Shown: positions 33,257 through 42,408, counted from the stretch's first letter. The stretch is 64,000 bases of DNA from Chryseobacterium piperi (GCF_002285635.2 NZ_CP023049.2:2108001-2172000); one strand, 5' to 3'. Notes: generated from the sequence alone by a model not told the origin. Translations and numbers: made by a program.

Positions 33257-34342
33257 ATGAAAAAATATATCATAACGGGGATGCTGCTAGGGCTGTTTTT
33301 TGCAAAAGCACAGTCTTTGGATTCAATTGCTACAAAATCTAAAATCACTTTTTCTGCTTATGCAGAACTTTTTTACACCTATGATTTTAATGAGCCCGGT
33401 AACCATCTCCGTCAAAACTTTCTCTATTCTTACAACAGACACAATGAGGTGAATCTTAACCTTGGACTCGTAAAAGCAACCTATCAAAGTGAAAAATTAA
33501 GAGCTAATTTAGCTTTAATGGCTGGTACTTATGCTCAGGATAATATGGCTGCAGAACAGAATGCTTTACGCTATGTCAATGAGGCCAATATAGGAATCAA
33601 AATATCTAAGAATAAAAACTTATGGATTGATGCGGGAATAATGCCATCTCATATTGGCTGGGAAAGTGCTATCGGAAAAGATAACATTAACCTGACCAGA
33701 AGTTTTGCCGCTGAAAACTCTCCTTATTTTGAGACCGGGGCCAAAATTTCTTATACTTCAGACAACGGAAAATGGTTTCTAAGCGGATTAGTATTGAACG
33801 GATGGCAGCGTATTGCCAAACCCGAAGGAAATCAAAGCATCTCTTTCGGACACCAGGTTACCTATAAACCCAATGATAAAGTTACTTTGAACAGCAGTTC
33901 ATTCATAGGAAATGACAAGACTAAAGAAGATAAGAAAATGCGTTATTTTCATGACTTGTACGGAGCTTTTCAAATATCAGAGCAATTCTCTACTGTATTA
34001 GGATTCGACATCGGTGCAGAGCAGAAATCAAAAGGAAGTGATCAGTACAATATCTGGTATAGTCCTAATCTCCTGATGAAATACCAGATTGATAACCAAT
34101 GGGCTATAGGCGGAAGAGTAGAATATTATAATGACAAAAATGGGGTTATTATCAATACGGAAACCCCTAATGGTTTTCAAACATTTGGATACTCTCTCAA
34201 TGTCGACTATGCTGTTTTAAAGAACGTTGTCTTTAGGACAGAAGCAAGAAGTTTCACTTCAAAAGATGCTATTTTTGCAAAGAATGATCAGTTTAAACAG
34301 GGTAATTTTTTCATTACGACAAGCCTTGCAGCTTGGTTCTAA
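33257..34342 (+). CDS. Outer-membrane beta-barrel porin (BBP2-like) in the kdp locus
   Basis: A 361-residue protein. A signal peptide (cleavage after FAKAQ, about residue 19) is followed by alternating strands with aromatic girdles, ending LAAWF, an outer-membrane C-terminus. Segments such as FSAYAELFYTYDFNEPGNH and IDAGIMPSHIGWESAIG are typical of the BBP2/OmpL-like putative porin family in Bacteroidetes. Lying between kdpC and kdpD, it may let potassium cross the outer membrane under limitation; this is inferred from context only. Confidence 0.8.
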   Translation: MKKYIITGMLLGLFFAKAQSLDSIATKSKITFSAYAELFYTYDFNEPGNHLRQNFLYSYNRHNEVNLNLGLVKATYQSEKLRANLALMAGTYAQDNMAAEQNALRYVNEANIGIKISKNKNLWIDAGIMPSHIGWESAIGKDNINLTRSFAAENSPYFETGAKISYTSDNGKWFLSGLVLNGWQRIAKPEGNQSISFGHQVTYKPNDKVTLNSSSFIGNDKTKEDKKMRYFHDLYGAFQISEQFSTVLGFDIGAEQKSKGSDQYNIWYSPNLLMKYQIDNQWAIGGRVEYYNDKNGVIINTETPNGFQTFGYSLNVDYAVLKNVVFRTEARSFTSKDAIFAKNDQFKQGNFFITTSLAAWF

Positions 34343-34634
34343 TAAAATAAAAATATCAAGTCCTTTCTATCAACCACAAAAATTACAAAAGATTAAGCCG
34401 CTTTGGTCATTTTAAGTTTAATGTATCGAGTAATAGTAAATTTTAAAAAGTTTTGTTTTTTTAGTGTAAGAATAGAAATTGTAGAACCAACGTCAGTTCG
34501 AGTGAAGTGAATCGCAATGTAATGGAGAATCATTATATATAACAGTTCTAATATTTTTGGAAATAGGATAGAAAAAATGTGTGCCAGGAACCTTTTAAAA
34601 CGACAATAGTCATAAAACAGAAAAAATAAAATCA
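34343..34634. other. Intergenic region before kdpD
   Basis: About 290 bp, AT-rich, no credible gene. The segment near 34490-34535 (GTCAGTTCGAGTGAAGTGAA and following) resembles other dispersed intergenic words of this group, but I see no second copy here. Confidence 0.45.
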
Positions 34635-35744
34635 ATGTCATCAGCAAAACAATTTTTAGAACTGATCCAAAAATCCAAAAAAGGAAAATTCAAGATCTAT
34701 ATTGGAATGAGTGCAGGTGTAGGAAAAACCTTCCGAATGCTTCAGGAAGCCCATTCCCTTGTGCGAAATGGCATTGATGTCAAAATTGGATACATAGAAA
34801 CTCATGGGCGTGAAGAAACTGAGGCTCTAGTAGAAGGAATCCCTGAAATTACAAGAAGATCTGTTTTCTATAAAGGTAAAAATCTTGAAGAAATGGATCT
34901 TCAGGCTATTATTAATGAACACCCTGAGGTTGTACTCGTTGATGAGCTTGCCCACACCAATGTCGAGGGATCAAAAAACAAAAAACGGTGGCAGGATGTC
35001 CTCGAGATTCTGGACAATGGAATCAATGTGATCAGTGCTATGAACATTCAGCATATTGAAAGCCTGAACGAAGAAGTCAAAAAAATCACAGGTGTAGAGG
35101 TTTCTGAACGTGTACCGGATAAAATCCTTGCCCTTGCTGATGAAGTAGTGAATATCGATCTGACGGCTGATGAGCTTTTAACCAGATTGAAAGAAGGAAA
35201 AATATATAAAAAAGATAAAATCCAGACAGCCCTCAATAACTTTTTTCAAAGCGGACATATCCTTCAGCTTAGGGAGCTTGCCTTAAAAGAAGTTGCTACC
35301 CATGTCGAACGAAAGGTGGAAACTGAAATCAAAACCGAAAATTTCAAACCGATTAAGTTTCTTGCCTGTATCAGCAGTAATGAAAAAATAGCCAAAAACA
35401 TTATCAGAAAAACAGCACGTCTGGCCAGTTATTATAACAGTCCATGGACCGTTTTATATGTCCAAAAACCCTCTGAAAATCCTGAAAAAATAGCGTTGAA
35501 TAAGCAGCGTTATTTAATTAATAATTTTAATTTAGCACAGGAAATGGGTGCTAAAGTAATCCGGGTTAAGGAAAGCAGCGTTCATAAAGGAATTCTGGAC
35601 TACGTAATTCAGCATAATATTACCACCGTATGTATCGGAAAACCTCATTCCAAACTCTGGCAGAGAATTTCCGGCTACAGCTGGATTTACACACTGATGA
35701 ACCGGTTGAATGAAAGACAGATTGACATTATTATTTTATCTTAA
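34635..35744 (+). CDS. kdpD: Free-standing KdpD sensor domain (KdpD N-terminal plus USP domain)
   Basis: A 369-residue soluble protein equal to the N-terminal half of KdpD. Residues about 18-230 form the KdpD domain, with Walker A GMSAGVGKT (24-32), IGYIETHGREET and VLVDELAHTN. Residues about 245-369 form a universal-stress-protein domain ending IDIIILS. The four membrane helices and the kinase domain of classical KdpD are absent. It precedes a separate histidine kinase by five bases, so the two are probably translated together and may act as a split KdpD. In other bacteria the N-terminal part binds ATP and cyclic di-AMP. Confidence 0.9.
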   Translation: MSSAKQFLELIQKSKKGKFKIYIGMSAGVGKTFRMLQEAHSLVRNGIDVKIGYIETHGREETEALVEGIPEITRRSVFYKGKNLEEMDLQAIINEHPEVVLVDELAHTNVEGSKNKKRWQDVLEILDNGINVISAMNIQHIESLNEEVKKITGVEVSERVPDKILALADEVVNIDLTADELLTRLKEGKIYKKDKIQTALNNFFQSGHILQLRELALKEVATHVERKVETEIKTENFKPIKFLACISSNEKIAKNIIRKTARLASYYNSPWTVLYVQKPSENPEKIALNKQRYLINNFNLAQEMGAKVIRVKESSVHKGILDYVIQHNITTVCIGKPHSKLWQRISGYSWIYTLMNRLNERQIDIIILS

Positions 35745-35749
35745 AAGTA

Positions 35750-37465
35750 ATGAAACTTAAAACGAAACTCACATTAGGCGTAGGTCTTTTATTCTTACTG
35801 ATCGTTTTACTATCAGTGATTGGTTCTGTATATATCAATAAACTGAAATCGGACACCGAGAAAATTCTTACGGCCAATTACAATAGCCTGGAGTATTCGA
35901 AAAATATGCTGGTCGCCCTGGACAGAATGAGCACAGACAGTGTTGTTTCGGTCAGAGATTTTGAGAAAAATAATGCACTGCAGGAAAACAACCTTTCAGA
36001 AATCGGGGAAAAAGAAATCACTCAGAATCTCAAGATCCATTTCAGTAACTATCTGAGACAACCGGATTATAGAAAAGAACAGCTCATTCGTGAAGATTTG
36101 GTAAAGATCATGTCTCTGAACATGAAAGGAATTGAGCGAAAAAGTGATACCGCAATCATTACGGCAGAGAATGCCACATTCTGGATCGTCAGTTTAGGAA
36201 CGGTATGTTTCCTCATTGCATTTACACTCTTATTTAATTTACCACAAACCATTGCAGAGCCCATTAATCAGCTGACTTTTAGTATCAAGCAGATTGCCAA
36301 TAAAAATTATAGCGAAAGAGTTCATTTCAAAGGAAGTGAAGAGTTCAATGACCTTGCGAACTCTTTTAATATTATGGCTGAAAAATTACAGGAATATGAA
36401 AGCAGTACCCTTTCTATACAGCTTATGGATAAAAAGCGGATCGAAACCCTTGTAAATAATATGCATGATGCCGTTATCGGTTTGGATGAAAACAATTTCA
36501 TCTATATGATCAATGATGAAGCTTTAAAAATCACTAATCTCCGAAAAGAAGAGATCATCGGAAAAACAGCACATGAAGTTGCTGTCAATAACGATCTGAT
36601 TAGAGAACTTCTTAAAAATATGGATCATCCGGTAAAGGATCCTATTAAGATTGTTACAGATAATAAAGAAAACTATTTTGAACAGGAAATCGTTCCTATC
36701 AACATTAATAAAACAGGTGAAAAAGAGAAGAAATACATCGGAAAAGTAATTTTACTTCGAAATATCACTCCTTTTAAAGAACTCGATTTTGCAAAAACCA
36801 ACTTTATTGCAACCATTTCCCATGAATTAAAAACGCCTATTGCCGCAATAAAAATGGGTGTCCAATTGCTCGGAAATCAAAAGTTCGGGGAGCTTAATGA
36901 CCAGCAGAAAGAACTGCTAAAAAGTATTAATGAAGACGGTCAGCGGCTTCTGGACATTACAGGAGAACTTCTTAACCTTTCTCAAGTAGAAAGTGGAAAT
37001 ATCCGGTTGAATATCAAAAGCTGTTCTCCAAAAGAAATCGTTATTACAGCAATTAAAAATGTAGAAAAACTTGCAGAGCAGAAAAATATAACCATTACGA
37101 CAGACTATTTATTATCCGATGACGATTCGGTTTCAGCAGACTTTGATAAAACAGTCTGGGTCATGAACAACTTTTTGAGTAATGCAATCAAGCATTCTTT
37201 TCAAGATGAACATATTCATATCCTTGTGGATAAAACTGAAGCCTTTATTCAATTTAGTATTACCGATACCGGAAGTGGAATTGATGAAAAGTATCATCGT
37301 CAGATTTTCGACCGCTATTTCCAGGTTCCGGGAGAGCATCAGAATGGAACAGGTCTCGGATTAGCCATATCAAAAAATTTCATTGAAAAACAAGAGGGCA
37401 AAATTGGGGTAAAAAGTGCACCTAACCAAGGAAGTACTTTTTATTTTAGATTACCTTTGGTATAA
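35750..37465 (+). CDS. Membrane-bound sensor histidine kinase (HAMP, PAS, HisKA, HATPase)
   Basis: A 571-residue inner-membrane kinase. There are helices at about 7-29 and 143-163 with a periplasmic loop between them, then a HAMP domain (about 165-217), a PAS domain (about 228-340), the HisKA domain with H358 in ATISHELKTP, and the HATPase domain with the N, G1 and G2 boxes (MNNFLSNAIKH, DTGSGID, GTGLGLAIS). It replaces the transmitter half of KdpD. The periplasmic sensor region and HAMP are unlike KdpD, whose four helices have no such loop. The likely partner is the NtrC-type regulator upstream of kdp. Confidence 0.92.
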   Translation: MKLKTKLTLGVGLLFLLIVLLSVIGSVYINKLKSDTEKILTANYNSLEYSKNMLVALDRMSTDSVVSVRDFEKNNALQENNLSEIGEKEITQNLKIHFSNYLRQPDYRKEQLIREDLVKIMSLNMKGIERKSDTAIITAENATFWIVSLGTVCFLIAFTLLFNLPQTIAEPINQLTFSIKQIANKNYSERVHFKGSEEFNDLANSFNIMAEKLQEYESSTLSIQLMDKKRIETLVNNMHDAVIGLDENNFIYMINDEALKITNLRKEEIIGKTAHEVAVNNDLIRELLKNMDHPVKDPIKIVTDNKENYFEQEIVPININKTGEKEKKYIGKVILLRNITPFKELDFAKTNFIATISHELKTPIAAIKMGVQLLGNQKFGELNDQQKELLKSINEDGQRLLDITGELLNLSQVESGNIRLNIKSCSPKEIVITAIKNVEKLAEQKNITITTDYLLSDDDSVSADFDKTVWVMNNFLSNAIKHSFQDEHIHILVDKTEAFIQFSITDTGSGIDEKYHRQIFDRYFQVPGEHQNGTGLGLAISKNFIEKQEGKIGVKSAPNQGSTFYFRLPLV

Positions 37466-37716
37466 TAAGGGCAAAAAGGCAGAATCGCAAATTTGCTGAT
37501 TTGTTAAATCGTAAAATTGTCAATCCAATGAATACCTTGTCATTTCTACGAAGGAAAAATCTCTTAGTAAGATAAAATTATTAATTTGTTAAATTGCTAA
37601 ATCGCAGATTTAATCAATGGTTATCATTTCGACAAAACAAAATCTCTTAATAACATTTTAACCGTTGAATCTCAGCATGAACCTGAATATCAATGGTTGA
37701 AAAAATAAAAAAGTAT
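37466..37716. repeat. Intergenic repeats A, copies 3 and 4, and AT-rich words
   Basis: Two inverted copies of dispersed repeat A lie at 37539-37570 and 37621-37654. Words of the type AAATCG, GTAAAATTG, TTGTTAAAT recur several times (37485-37600). No gene is present. Confidence 0.6.
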
Positions 37717-37746
37717 TTTGTAATTACTCCTAAACATGTATATTTG
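37717..37746 (+). promoter_or_regulatory. Promoter of the DUF389 gene
   Basis: TTTG (37717-37720), 18 nt, TATATTTG (37739-37746): a full Bacteroidetes promoter. Transcription would start near 37752, right at a strong hairpin. Confidence 0.65.
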
Positions 37747-37748
37747 AC

Positions 37749-37785
37749 GCGACGGGTTGAAGGCTATTCATCCCGTCGCTTTTTA
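37749..37785 (+). terminator. Terminator-like hairpin at the 5' end of the DUF389 transcript
   Basis: GCGACGGG (37749-37756) and CCCGTCGC (37772-37779) form an eight-pair GC-rich stem, extended inward by TGA/TCA, followed by TTTTT. By its form it is a terminator, and it could stop read-through from the kinase gene 280 bp upstream. But a good promoter sits just before it, so it may also be an attenuator or a protective 5' hairpin. Confidence 0.7.
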
Positions 37786-37805
37786 CCTTTATTAAACACA
37801 TATTT

Positions 37806-39119
37806 ATGAGAAAGACGATTTATAACTTCTTAAATCTTCATACCGGAGAAGAAGATCCTGCCCTTGTTCTTGAGAATGTGACAAGCAATGTATCTTTCAG
37901 AGGAGCTAATCTCTGGATTTTGGCGTGTGCTATATTAATTGCATCTGTCGGATTGAATGTCAACTCAACCGCAGTAATTATCGGTGCCATGCTTATTTCC
38001 CCATTAATGGGCCCTATTGTAGGAGCCGGCTTTGCATTGGCCACTTTTAATTTTAGTTTGCTTAAAAAATCTATCAAAAACCTTATCATCGCTACGGTTG
38101 TAAGTTTAATGGTTTCCAGCCTATATTTTTACCTGAGCCCGTTCAAAGATGTTCAGTCTGAATTGCTGGCAAGGACTTCACCTAACATTTATGATGTACT
38201 GATTGCCTTTTTTGGAGGAATTGTAGGGGCTGTATCCATCACCAGGATAGAAAAAGGGAATCCTATCCCTGGTGTAGCCATTGCTACGGCTTTAATGCCA
38301 CCGCTGTGTACGGCAGGCTTTGGTATTGCAACGGGTAACTGGTCTTTTGTTGCCGGTGCCTTCTACCTCTATACTATCAATTGCTTTTTTATCTGTATTT
38401 CTACTTTTCTTATTATCAAATTCCTGAAGTACCGGGCTGTAGAAAATACCAACAAAGCTTTAGAGAAAAGAATCCGATATGCGCTTTCACTGCTAATTAT
38501 CGTAATGATCGTTCCCAGCTGTTACCTCGCTTATAACTTACTGAATCAGAAAAAATACAACCAAAATGTAGAGAATTTCATCAATACGGAATTTTCTAAA
38601 AAGGGATATACCGTTATTTATAAAAAGGTCGATTATAATTCAAATCCGAGATCAATCGAATTGGTATTTTTATCTACTAAATTTGACAGTACGCAGATCA
38701 AACAATTCAATGCTTCTTTACAAGATTTTGGGATAAGTAATACTAATCTGACTATTAAACAAAATTCTGCCGATTTGAAATCTGAAATTCTAAGCGAAAT
38801 TAACCTTCAAAAAAATAATATCACTGAAAAGGATTTACAGGTTAACGAGTTAAAGAATGAACTGAATATTTATAAAATGGATAATCCTGAACTCGTGAAA
38901 GAAGTAAAGATTCTTTTTCCTGAAGTTCAGAAAATAGCGATTGGGAAACTTCAAAATTACTATACTCCGGATTCAACGGGCTTAGAAACAGCTTTTGTGT
39001 ATGAATCTGAAACAAAAATAGATGAAGAAAAACTAAAAGCTTGGTTAACCAATCGTCTCAAAACAAATAATATCATCGTATTTAATACTGATAGAAGCCC
39101 TGAAAAGAAGAAAAAATAA
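37806..39119 (+). CDS. DUF389 family membrane protein
   Basis: A 437-residue inner-membrane protein. Residues about 25-240 hold six or seven hydrophobic helices with the family signature (VGLNVNSTAVIIGAMLISPL, MGPIVGAGFALA, GNPIPGVAIATALMPPLCTA). The C-terminal 200 residues are soluble and include a coiled-coil-like stretch (about 325-365). The function of DUF389 proteins (TIGR00341-like) is unknown. It is monocistronic, with its own promoter and terminator. Confidence 0.85.
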   Translation: MRKTIYNFLNLHTGEEDPALVLENVTSNVSFRGANLWILACAILIASVGLNVNSTAVIIGAMLISPLMGPIVGAGFALATFNFSLLKKSIKNLIIATVVSLMVSSLYFYLSPFKDVQSELLARTSPNIYDVLIAFFGGIVGAVSITRIEKGNPIPGVAIATALMPPLCTAGFGIATGNWSFVAGAFYLYTINCFFICISTFLIIKFLKYRAVENTNKALEKRIRYALSLLIIVMIVPSCYLAYNLLNQKKYNQNVENFINTEFSKKGYTVIYKKVDYNSNPRSIELVFLSTKFDSTQIKQFNASLQDFGISNTNLTIKQNSADLKSEILSEINLQKNNITEKDLQVNELKNELNIYKMDNPELVKEVKILFPEVQKIAIGKLQNYYTPDSTGLETAFVYESETKIDEEKLKAWLTNRLKTNNIIVFNTDRSPEKKKK

Positions 39120-39132
39120 TGACGATATCTAT

Positions 39133-39168
39133 AAAAGTGAATGAAAAACTCATTCACTTTGTTTTTTT
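39133..39168 (+). terminator. Terminator after the DUF389 gene
   Basis: AAAGTGAATGA (39134-39144) and TCATTCACTTT (39150-39160) form an eleven-pair stem with loop AAAAC, followed by G and seven T. Confidence 0.88.
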
Positions 39169-39198
39169 ATAATTTGAGTAAATTAGGTATTCACTTCA

Positions 39199-39771
39199 AT
39201 GAAATCAAATGCTATGGAAGCACACTTTTTCAAATCACCACAAGAGTTCCGGGAATGGTTAGAGAACAATCATTCAACAGAGAAAGAACTGATTGTCGGA
39301 TTCTATAAAGTAGGAAGCAAAAAGCCTTCGATGACCTGGCCAGAGTCAGTGGATCAGGCTTTATGTTTTGGCTGGATCGACGGTGTAAGAAGATCGATTG
39401 ATGAAGAAAGCTACAGCAACCGTTTTACCCCCAGAAAGTCAACAAGCATATGGAGTACCATCAATATCAAGAAAGTAGAAGAATTAACCAAAGCTGGGCT
39501 AATGAAGCCAGCCGGCCTTAAAGCATTTGAATTAAGAAAAGAAGAAAAATCGGCAATATATTCTCATGAAAAAGAACCTGCCAAGCTGGATCCTGTTTAT
39601 GAAAAACAGTTTAAAGCCAATAAAAAGGCATGGGAATTTTTTAATAGTCAGGCTCCTTCTTATCAGAAAGTGATGCTTCATTGGATTATGAGTGCAAAAC
39701 AGGAAAAAACCAGACAATCAAGATTGGAAAAAACCATCAGAGAAAGCGAGCTTCTAAAACGAGTAATGTAG
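39199..39771 (+). CDS. YdeI/OmpD-associated (OmdA) family protein
   Basis: A 190-residue soluble protein. The family core is clear: FKSPQEFREWLENNH, ELIVGFYKVGSKKPSMTW, ALCFGWIDGVRRSID, then RFTPRKSTSIWSTIN. The C-terminal part is basic and helical (SAKQEKTRQSRLEKTIRES). Members are called YdeI or bacteriocin-protection proteins in databases, but the biochemical role is unknown. It stands alone, with no stress or antimicrobial genes nearby. Confidence 0.85.
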   Translation: MKSNAMEAHFFKSPQEFREWLENNHSTEKELIVGFYKVGSKKPSMTWPESVDQALCFGWIDGVRRSIDEESYSNRFTPRKSTSIWSTINIKKVEELTKAGLMKPAGLKAFELRKEEKSAIYSHEKEPAKLDPVYEKQFKANKKAWEFFNSQAPSYQKVMLHWIMSAKQEKTRQSRLEKTIRESELLKRVM

Positions 39772-40149
39772 AAAGTATAGCCATTATTTCACGCTATTTC
39801 ATCTGTTTCTTTTTTAACGAAGAGCTTCTCCGTTGCAATTTTTCAAATTAATTATTCTCGTACATAATTTCTATAAATAGATAAAAGACTGAGGTTCAAT
39901 ATTAATTTTTCGTTCTGAATATTCCTGATTATTTTTTTACAGTCGGAATATTTTTTAATCAGCACACTCATAATAAAAATATAATATCAATAAAAAACAA
40001 AACAAATAAAAAATTCATTTTAATCTAATACATTCTTATATTTCTTTAAGTTTTAAGCATTGAACCATCATTACCAACTTGGCAATTTTTCTCTATTTTA
40101 GCTTAAGCTAATAGAAAAACACAAAGTTAATCTTTAAAACACACATTTG
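39772..40149. other. Intergenic region, no feature seen
   Basis: 378 bp, strongly AT-rich. There is an imperfect dyad around the words ATTCCTGATTATTTTTTTAC and AGTCGGAATATTTTTTAATC (39920-39960), which may be a weak hairpin. No gene or clear promoter. Confidence 0.45.
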
Positions 40150-40479
40150 ATGAAACCAGCTATTTTTGATGATAATCTATATAGAATTCATATTCCTTAT
40201 AGAAATTATCTTGAATTTGAAAACAAACTTCTCCATGAAGATATTGAGTATTGGGTAGATTTTGAAATGAAATACCCTGGCTCAGATACTCTGAGATTTT
40301 ATTTTAAAAAAAACGACGCACCAGCTGTTGATACACTTCTTAAAAAACATTCTATTCATGCAACAGATAACTTTAAGGCACCTTTTGATTACAGACAGGA
40401 CCAAAAGTTCTTCTTATTGTATATTGTATCATTCATTATACTTCTGATTGCAGGACTTTTTATACTCAGCTTTTTGTAG
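40150..40479 (+). CDS. Hypothetical C-terminally anchored membrane protein
   Basis: A 109-residue protein. The frame also opens at a TTG just before, but the ATG at 40150 is preferred. The first 80 residues are soluble and mixed (FDDNLYRIHIPYRNYLEFEN, LRFYFKKNDAPAVDTLLKKH). Residues about 86-108 form one hydrophobic helix at the very C-terminus (LLYIVSFIILLIAGLFILSF). I do not recognise the family. The layout suggests a cytoplasmic domain tethered to the inner membrane. Confidence 0.65.
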   Translation: MKPAIFDDNLYRIHIPYRNYLEFENKLLHEDIEYWVDFEMKYPGSDTLRFYFKKNDAPAVDTLLKKHSIHATDNFKAPFDYRQDQKFFLLYIVSFIILLIAGLFILSFL

Positions 40480-40533
40480 ACTTAAGAATGAGAAAAAAAA
40501 TCATCGTAGTGGGTAGATCAATAAAAAATAAAA

Positions 40534-40562
40534 GATCCGGATTATGCTAGCATCTCCGGGGT
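40534..40562 (-). terminator. Likely terminator of the isochorismatase-like gene
   Basis: CCGGA and TCCGG arms enclose an ATGCTAGCAT palindrome; on the minus strand the hairpin is followed by ATCTTTTATTTTTTA. It lies ten bases beyond the stop codon. Confidence 0.5.
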
Positions 40563-40571
40563 TCATTTTTT

Positions 40572-41135
40572 TCAACTCATCCAGCTGTTAAGAGCTATAA
40601 CTTTGGCCTGGGTTGGAAATACTTTGGTTGTTAAAACCTGATGAACTTCAGCATCCCGATCTGCACAGCAATCTTCGATTACCGTCAATTGATAATCTTT
40701 ATCAGCTGCTTCCCGCAACGTAGACAATACTACTCCGGAAGTACTGATCCCGGTAAGAACCAGATGCTGGATTCCCTGCCCCCGCAAAACTACTTCGAGA
40801 TCACTGCCTGTGAAAGCACTGAACCGGCGTTTGGTTATCACGATTTCTCCTTCTTCAGGTACTACATCCGGGTGAATCTCTTCCCATTGCTTTAAAAACT
40901 CAGTAGTCCACATTTCTTTGTTATTGAATCTTGAAAAACTTTTATTAGACTCACTGATCTCCGGAGCTCCCGGTCTGAAGGAAACAATAACATAGATCAC
41001 CGGAATTTTTTCTGTTCTTGCTTTCGCAATGGCCTGAGCTACATTATTTACCAAGCTTGTAGAGTCTTCCAGATTCTGCAATATGGAACTTTGTAAATCC
41101 ATTACCAACAAAGCTGTTTCGTTTGAATTTTGCAT
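40572..41135 (-). CDS. Isochorismatase-fold protein lacking the catalytic cysteine
   Basis: A 187-residue protein when started at the ATG at 41133-41135; the frame runs further upstream into the MFS gene but without a better start. The fold is clear: ALLVMDLQSS with the first Asp, a Lys in VITKRRFSAFTGSDLE, then HLVLTGISTSGVVLSTLREA. In classic isochorismatases and nicotinamidases the last motif carries the nucleophilic Cys; here the segment reads TSGVVLST. This is shared by a known subgroup, so the enzyme may use other chemistry or be a binding protein. It follows the MFS gene by ten bases, likely in one transcript. Confidence 0.82.
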   Translation of the reverse strand: MQNSNETALLVMDLQSSILQNLEDSTSLVNNVAQAIAKARTEKIPVIYVIVSFRPGAPEISESNKSFSRFNNKEMWTTEFLKQWEEIHPDVVPEEGEIVITKRRFSAFTGSDLEVVLRGQGIQHLVLTGISTSGVVLSTLREAADKDYQLTVIEDCCADRDAEVHQVLTTKVFPTQAKVIALNSWMS

Positions 41136-41145
41136 TTTTAAATAT

Positions 41146-42408
41146 TTATATTTTATTACTGATTGCTTCCTCCGGTTTGGATGAAGTAGCCTTTTTCTTA
41201 TAAGCATTAAATATCCTGTAAAAAGCTATTCCTATAAGAATAGCCAGTATCCCTTGAATTAAAAGGGTATTACTGCTTCCGATATGTTCAGATGCATAAC
41301 CCGTAAGTAAACTTCCTAGCGGTAGCATCCCAAAAATAGCAGTCAACAAAATACTGATTGCTCGTCCTTTCATATGAGCTGCAGCCTCAGACTGAACGAT
41401 AATATTACAAGTAGTAAACTGCATAACACTCCCAAATCCTGTAAACATTACAAACAGCATTGCCCAATAGAAATTACTGGTCTGTGAAAAAAAGATCAGC
41501 CCAATTCCTAATATGATGGTACTCATAATCAAATAGAAACGAAGGTTATCATTTCTTTTCAGGGATGCCAGCAATATAGTCCCCGATACTGCACCCAGCC
41601 CTATAAATCCCGATATATATCCAAAAGTTGCTGCACCTCCTTTAAATGTCATTTTTGCAACTTCCGGAATTAATGTATCATAAGGCAAAACAAATAAACC
41701 GATTAAGCATAGCATTAGAATAACCAACCCTATTCTGGGCTCATTTTTAAGATAAACAATCCCCTCTTTAAATTCTAAAGCTACCTTTTTGTCTGTTACC
41801 CGCTTTTCATAAGGAGGAAGCTTCATCATGGCAAAGCAACCAATTACTGCCATAAATCCAATCGCATTAAGTACAAAACAAAATCCTACATTCCAGTGTT
41901 CCAATACAAAACCAGCTACTGCCGGTCCCAGAACTTTACTAACACTCGACATTGCGGCACTTAATGAAAGAGCACTTGGAACATCTCCTTCTTCCATCAC
42001 CACTTGTCCCACCATAGTTTGTCTCGCTGGAACGTCAAACGCATTGATAATTCCTAATACCACACTTAGGCCCAGTATCTGCCAAATGACAATATGATTG
42101 GTTAAGAATAAAACGGCTAATAATGATGTTTGTACCACCGCAGCAATCTGGGTCCAACGGATAATCGTACTCCGATTATACCGGTCTGCTGCAATCCCTC
42201 CAATGAATGAAAATAAAAAGGCCGGAAATTGCTCAGCAAAAACTGTAACTCCCAGCATAAAGGAGGAATGGGTAAGTGAATACACCAACCACACAATAGC
42301 AGTTCTCTGCATCCAGGTTCCAAATTGCGATATAGACCGTCCTGCAAAATAATATTTGAAATTATCACTTCTGAAAGCTCTGAATGTACTTACGTTACTT
42401 ATACTCAT
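41146..42408 (-). CDS. MFS efflux transporter (DHA3/EntS-like)
   Basis: A 420-residue, twelve-helix major facilitator. An upstream in-frame TTG exists, but the ATG at 42406-42408 begins the usual sequence (SISNVSTFRAFRSDNFKYYF). Typical parts are GTWMQRTAIVWLVYSLTHSS, IGGIAADRYNRSTI (the loop 2-3 motif) and FDVPARQTMVGQ. Relatives export siderophores, macrolides or other small molecules. It is adjacent to a TetR regulator on the same strand and shares its operator-like sequence. Confidence 0.88.
   Translation of the reverse strand: MSISNVSTFRAFRSDNFKYYFAGRSISQFGTWMQRTAIVWLVYSLTHSSFMLGVTVFAEQFPAFLFSFIGGIAADRYNRSTIIRWTQIAAVVQTSLLAVLFLTNHIVIWQILGLSVVLGIINAFDVPARQTMVGQVVMEEGDVPSALSLSAAMSSVSKVLGPAVAGFVLEHWNVGFCFVLNAIGFMAVIGCFAMMKLPPYEKRVTDKKVALEFKEGIVYLKNEPRIGLVILMLCLIGLFVLPYDTLIPEVAKMTFKGGAATFGYISGFIGLGAVSGTILLASLKRNDNLRFYLIMSTIILGIGLIFFSQTSNFYWAMLFVMFTGFGSVMQFTTCNIIVQSEAAAHMKGRAISILLTAIFGMLPLGSLLTGYASEHIGSSNTLLIQGILAILIGIAFYRIFNAYKKKATSSKPEEAISNKI

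Noticed and set aside
33154..33342. 62-codon frame overlapping the porin start
   Set aside because: It begins inside intergenic repeats and shares sequence with the signal-peptide region of the porin in another frame.
34393..34647. 84-codon minus-strand frame before kdpD
   Set aside because: Low-complexity translation overlapping the kdpD start, with no promoter on that strand.
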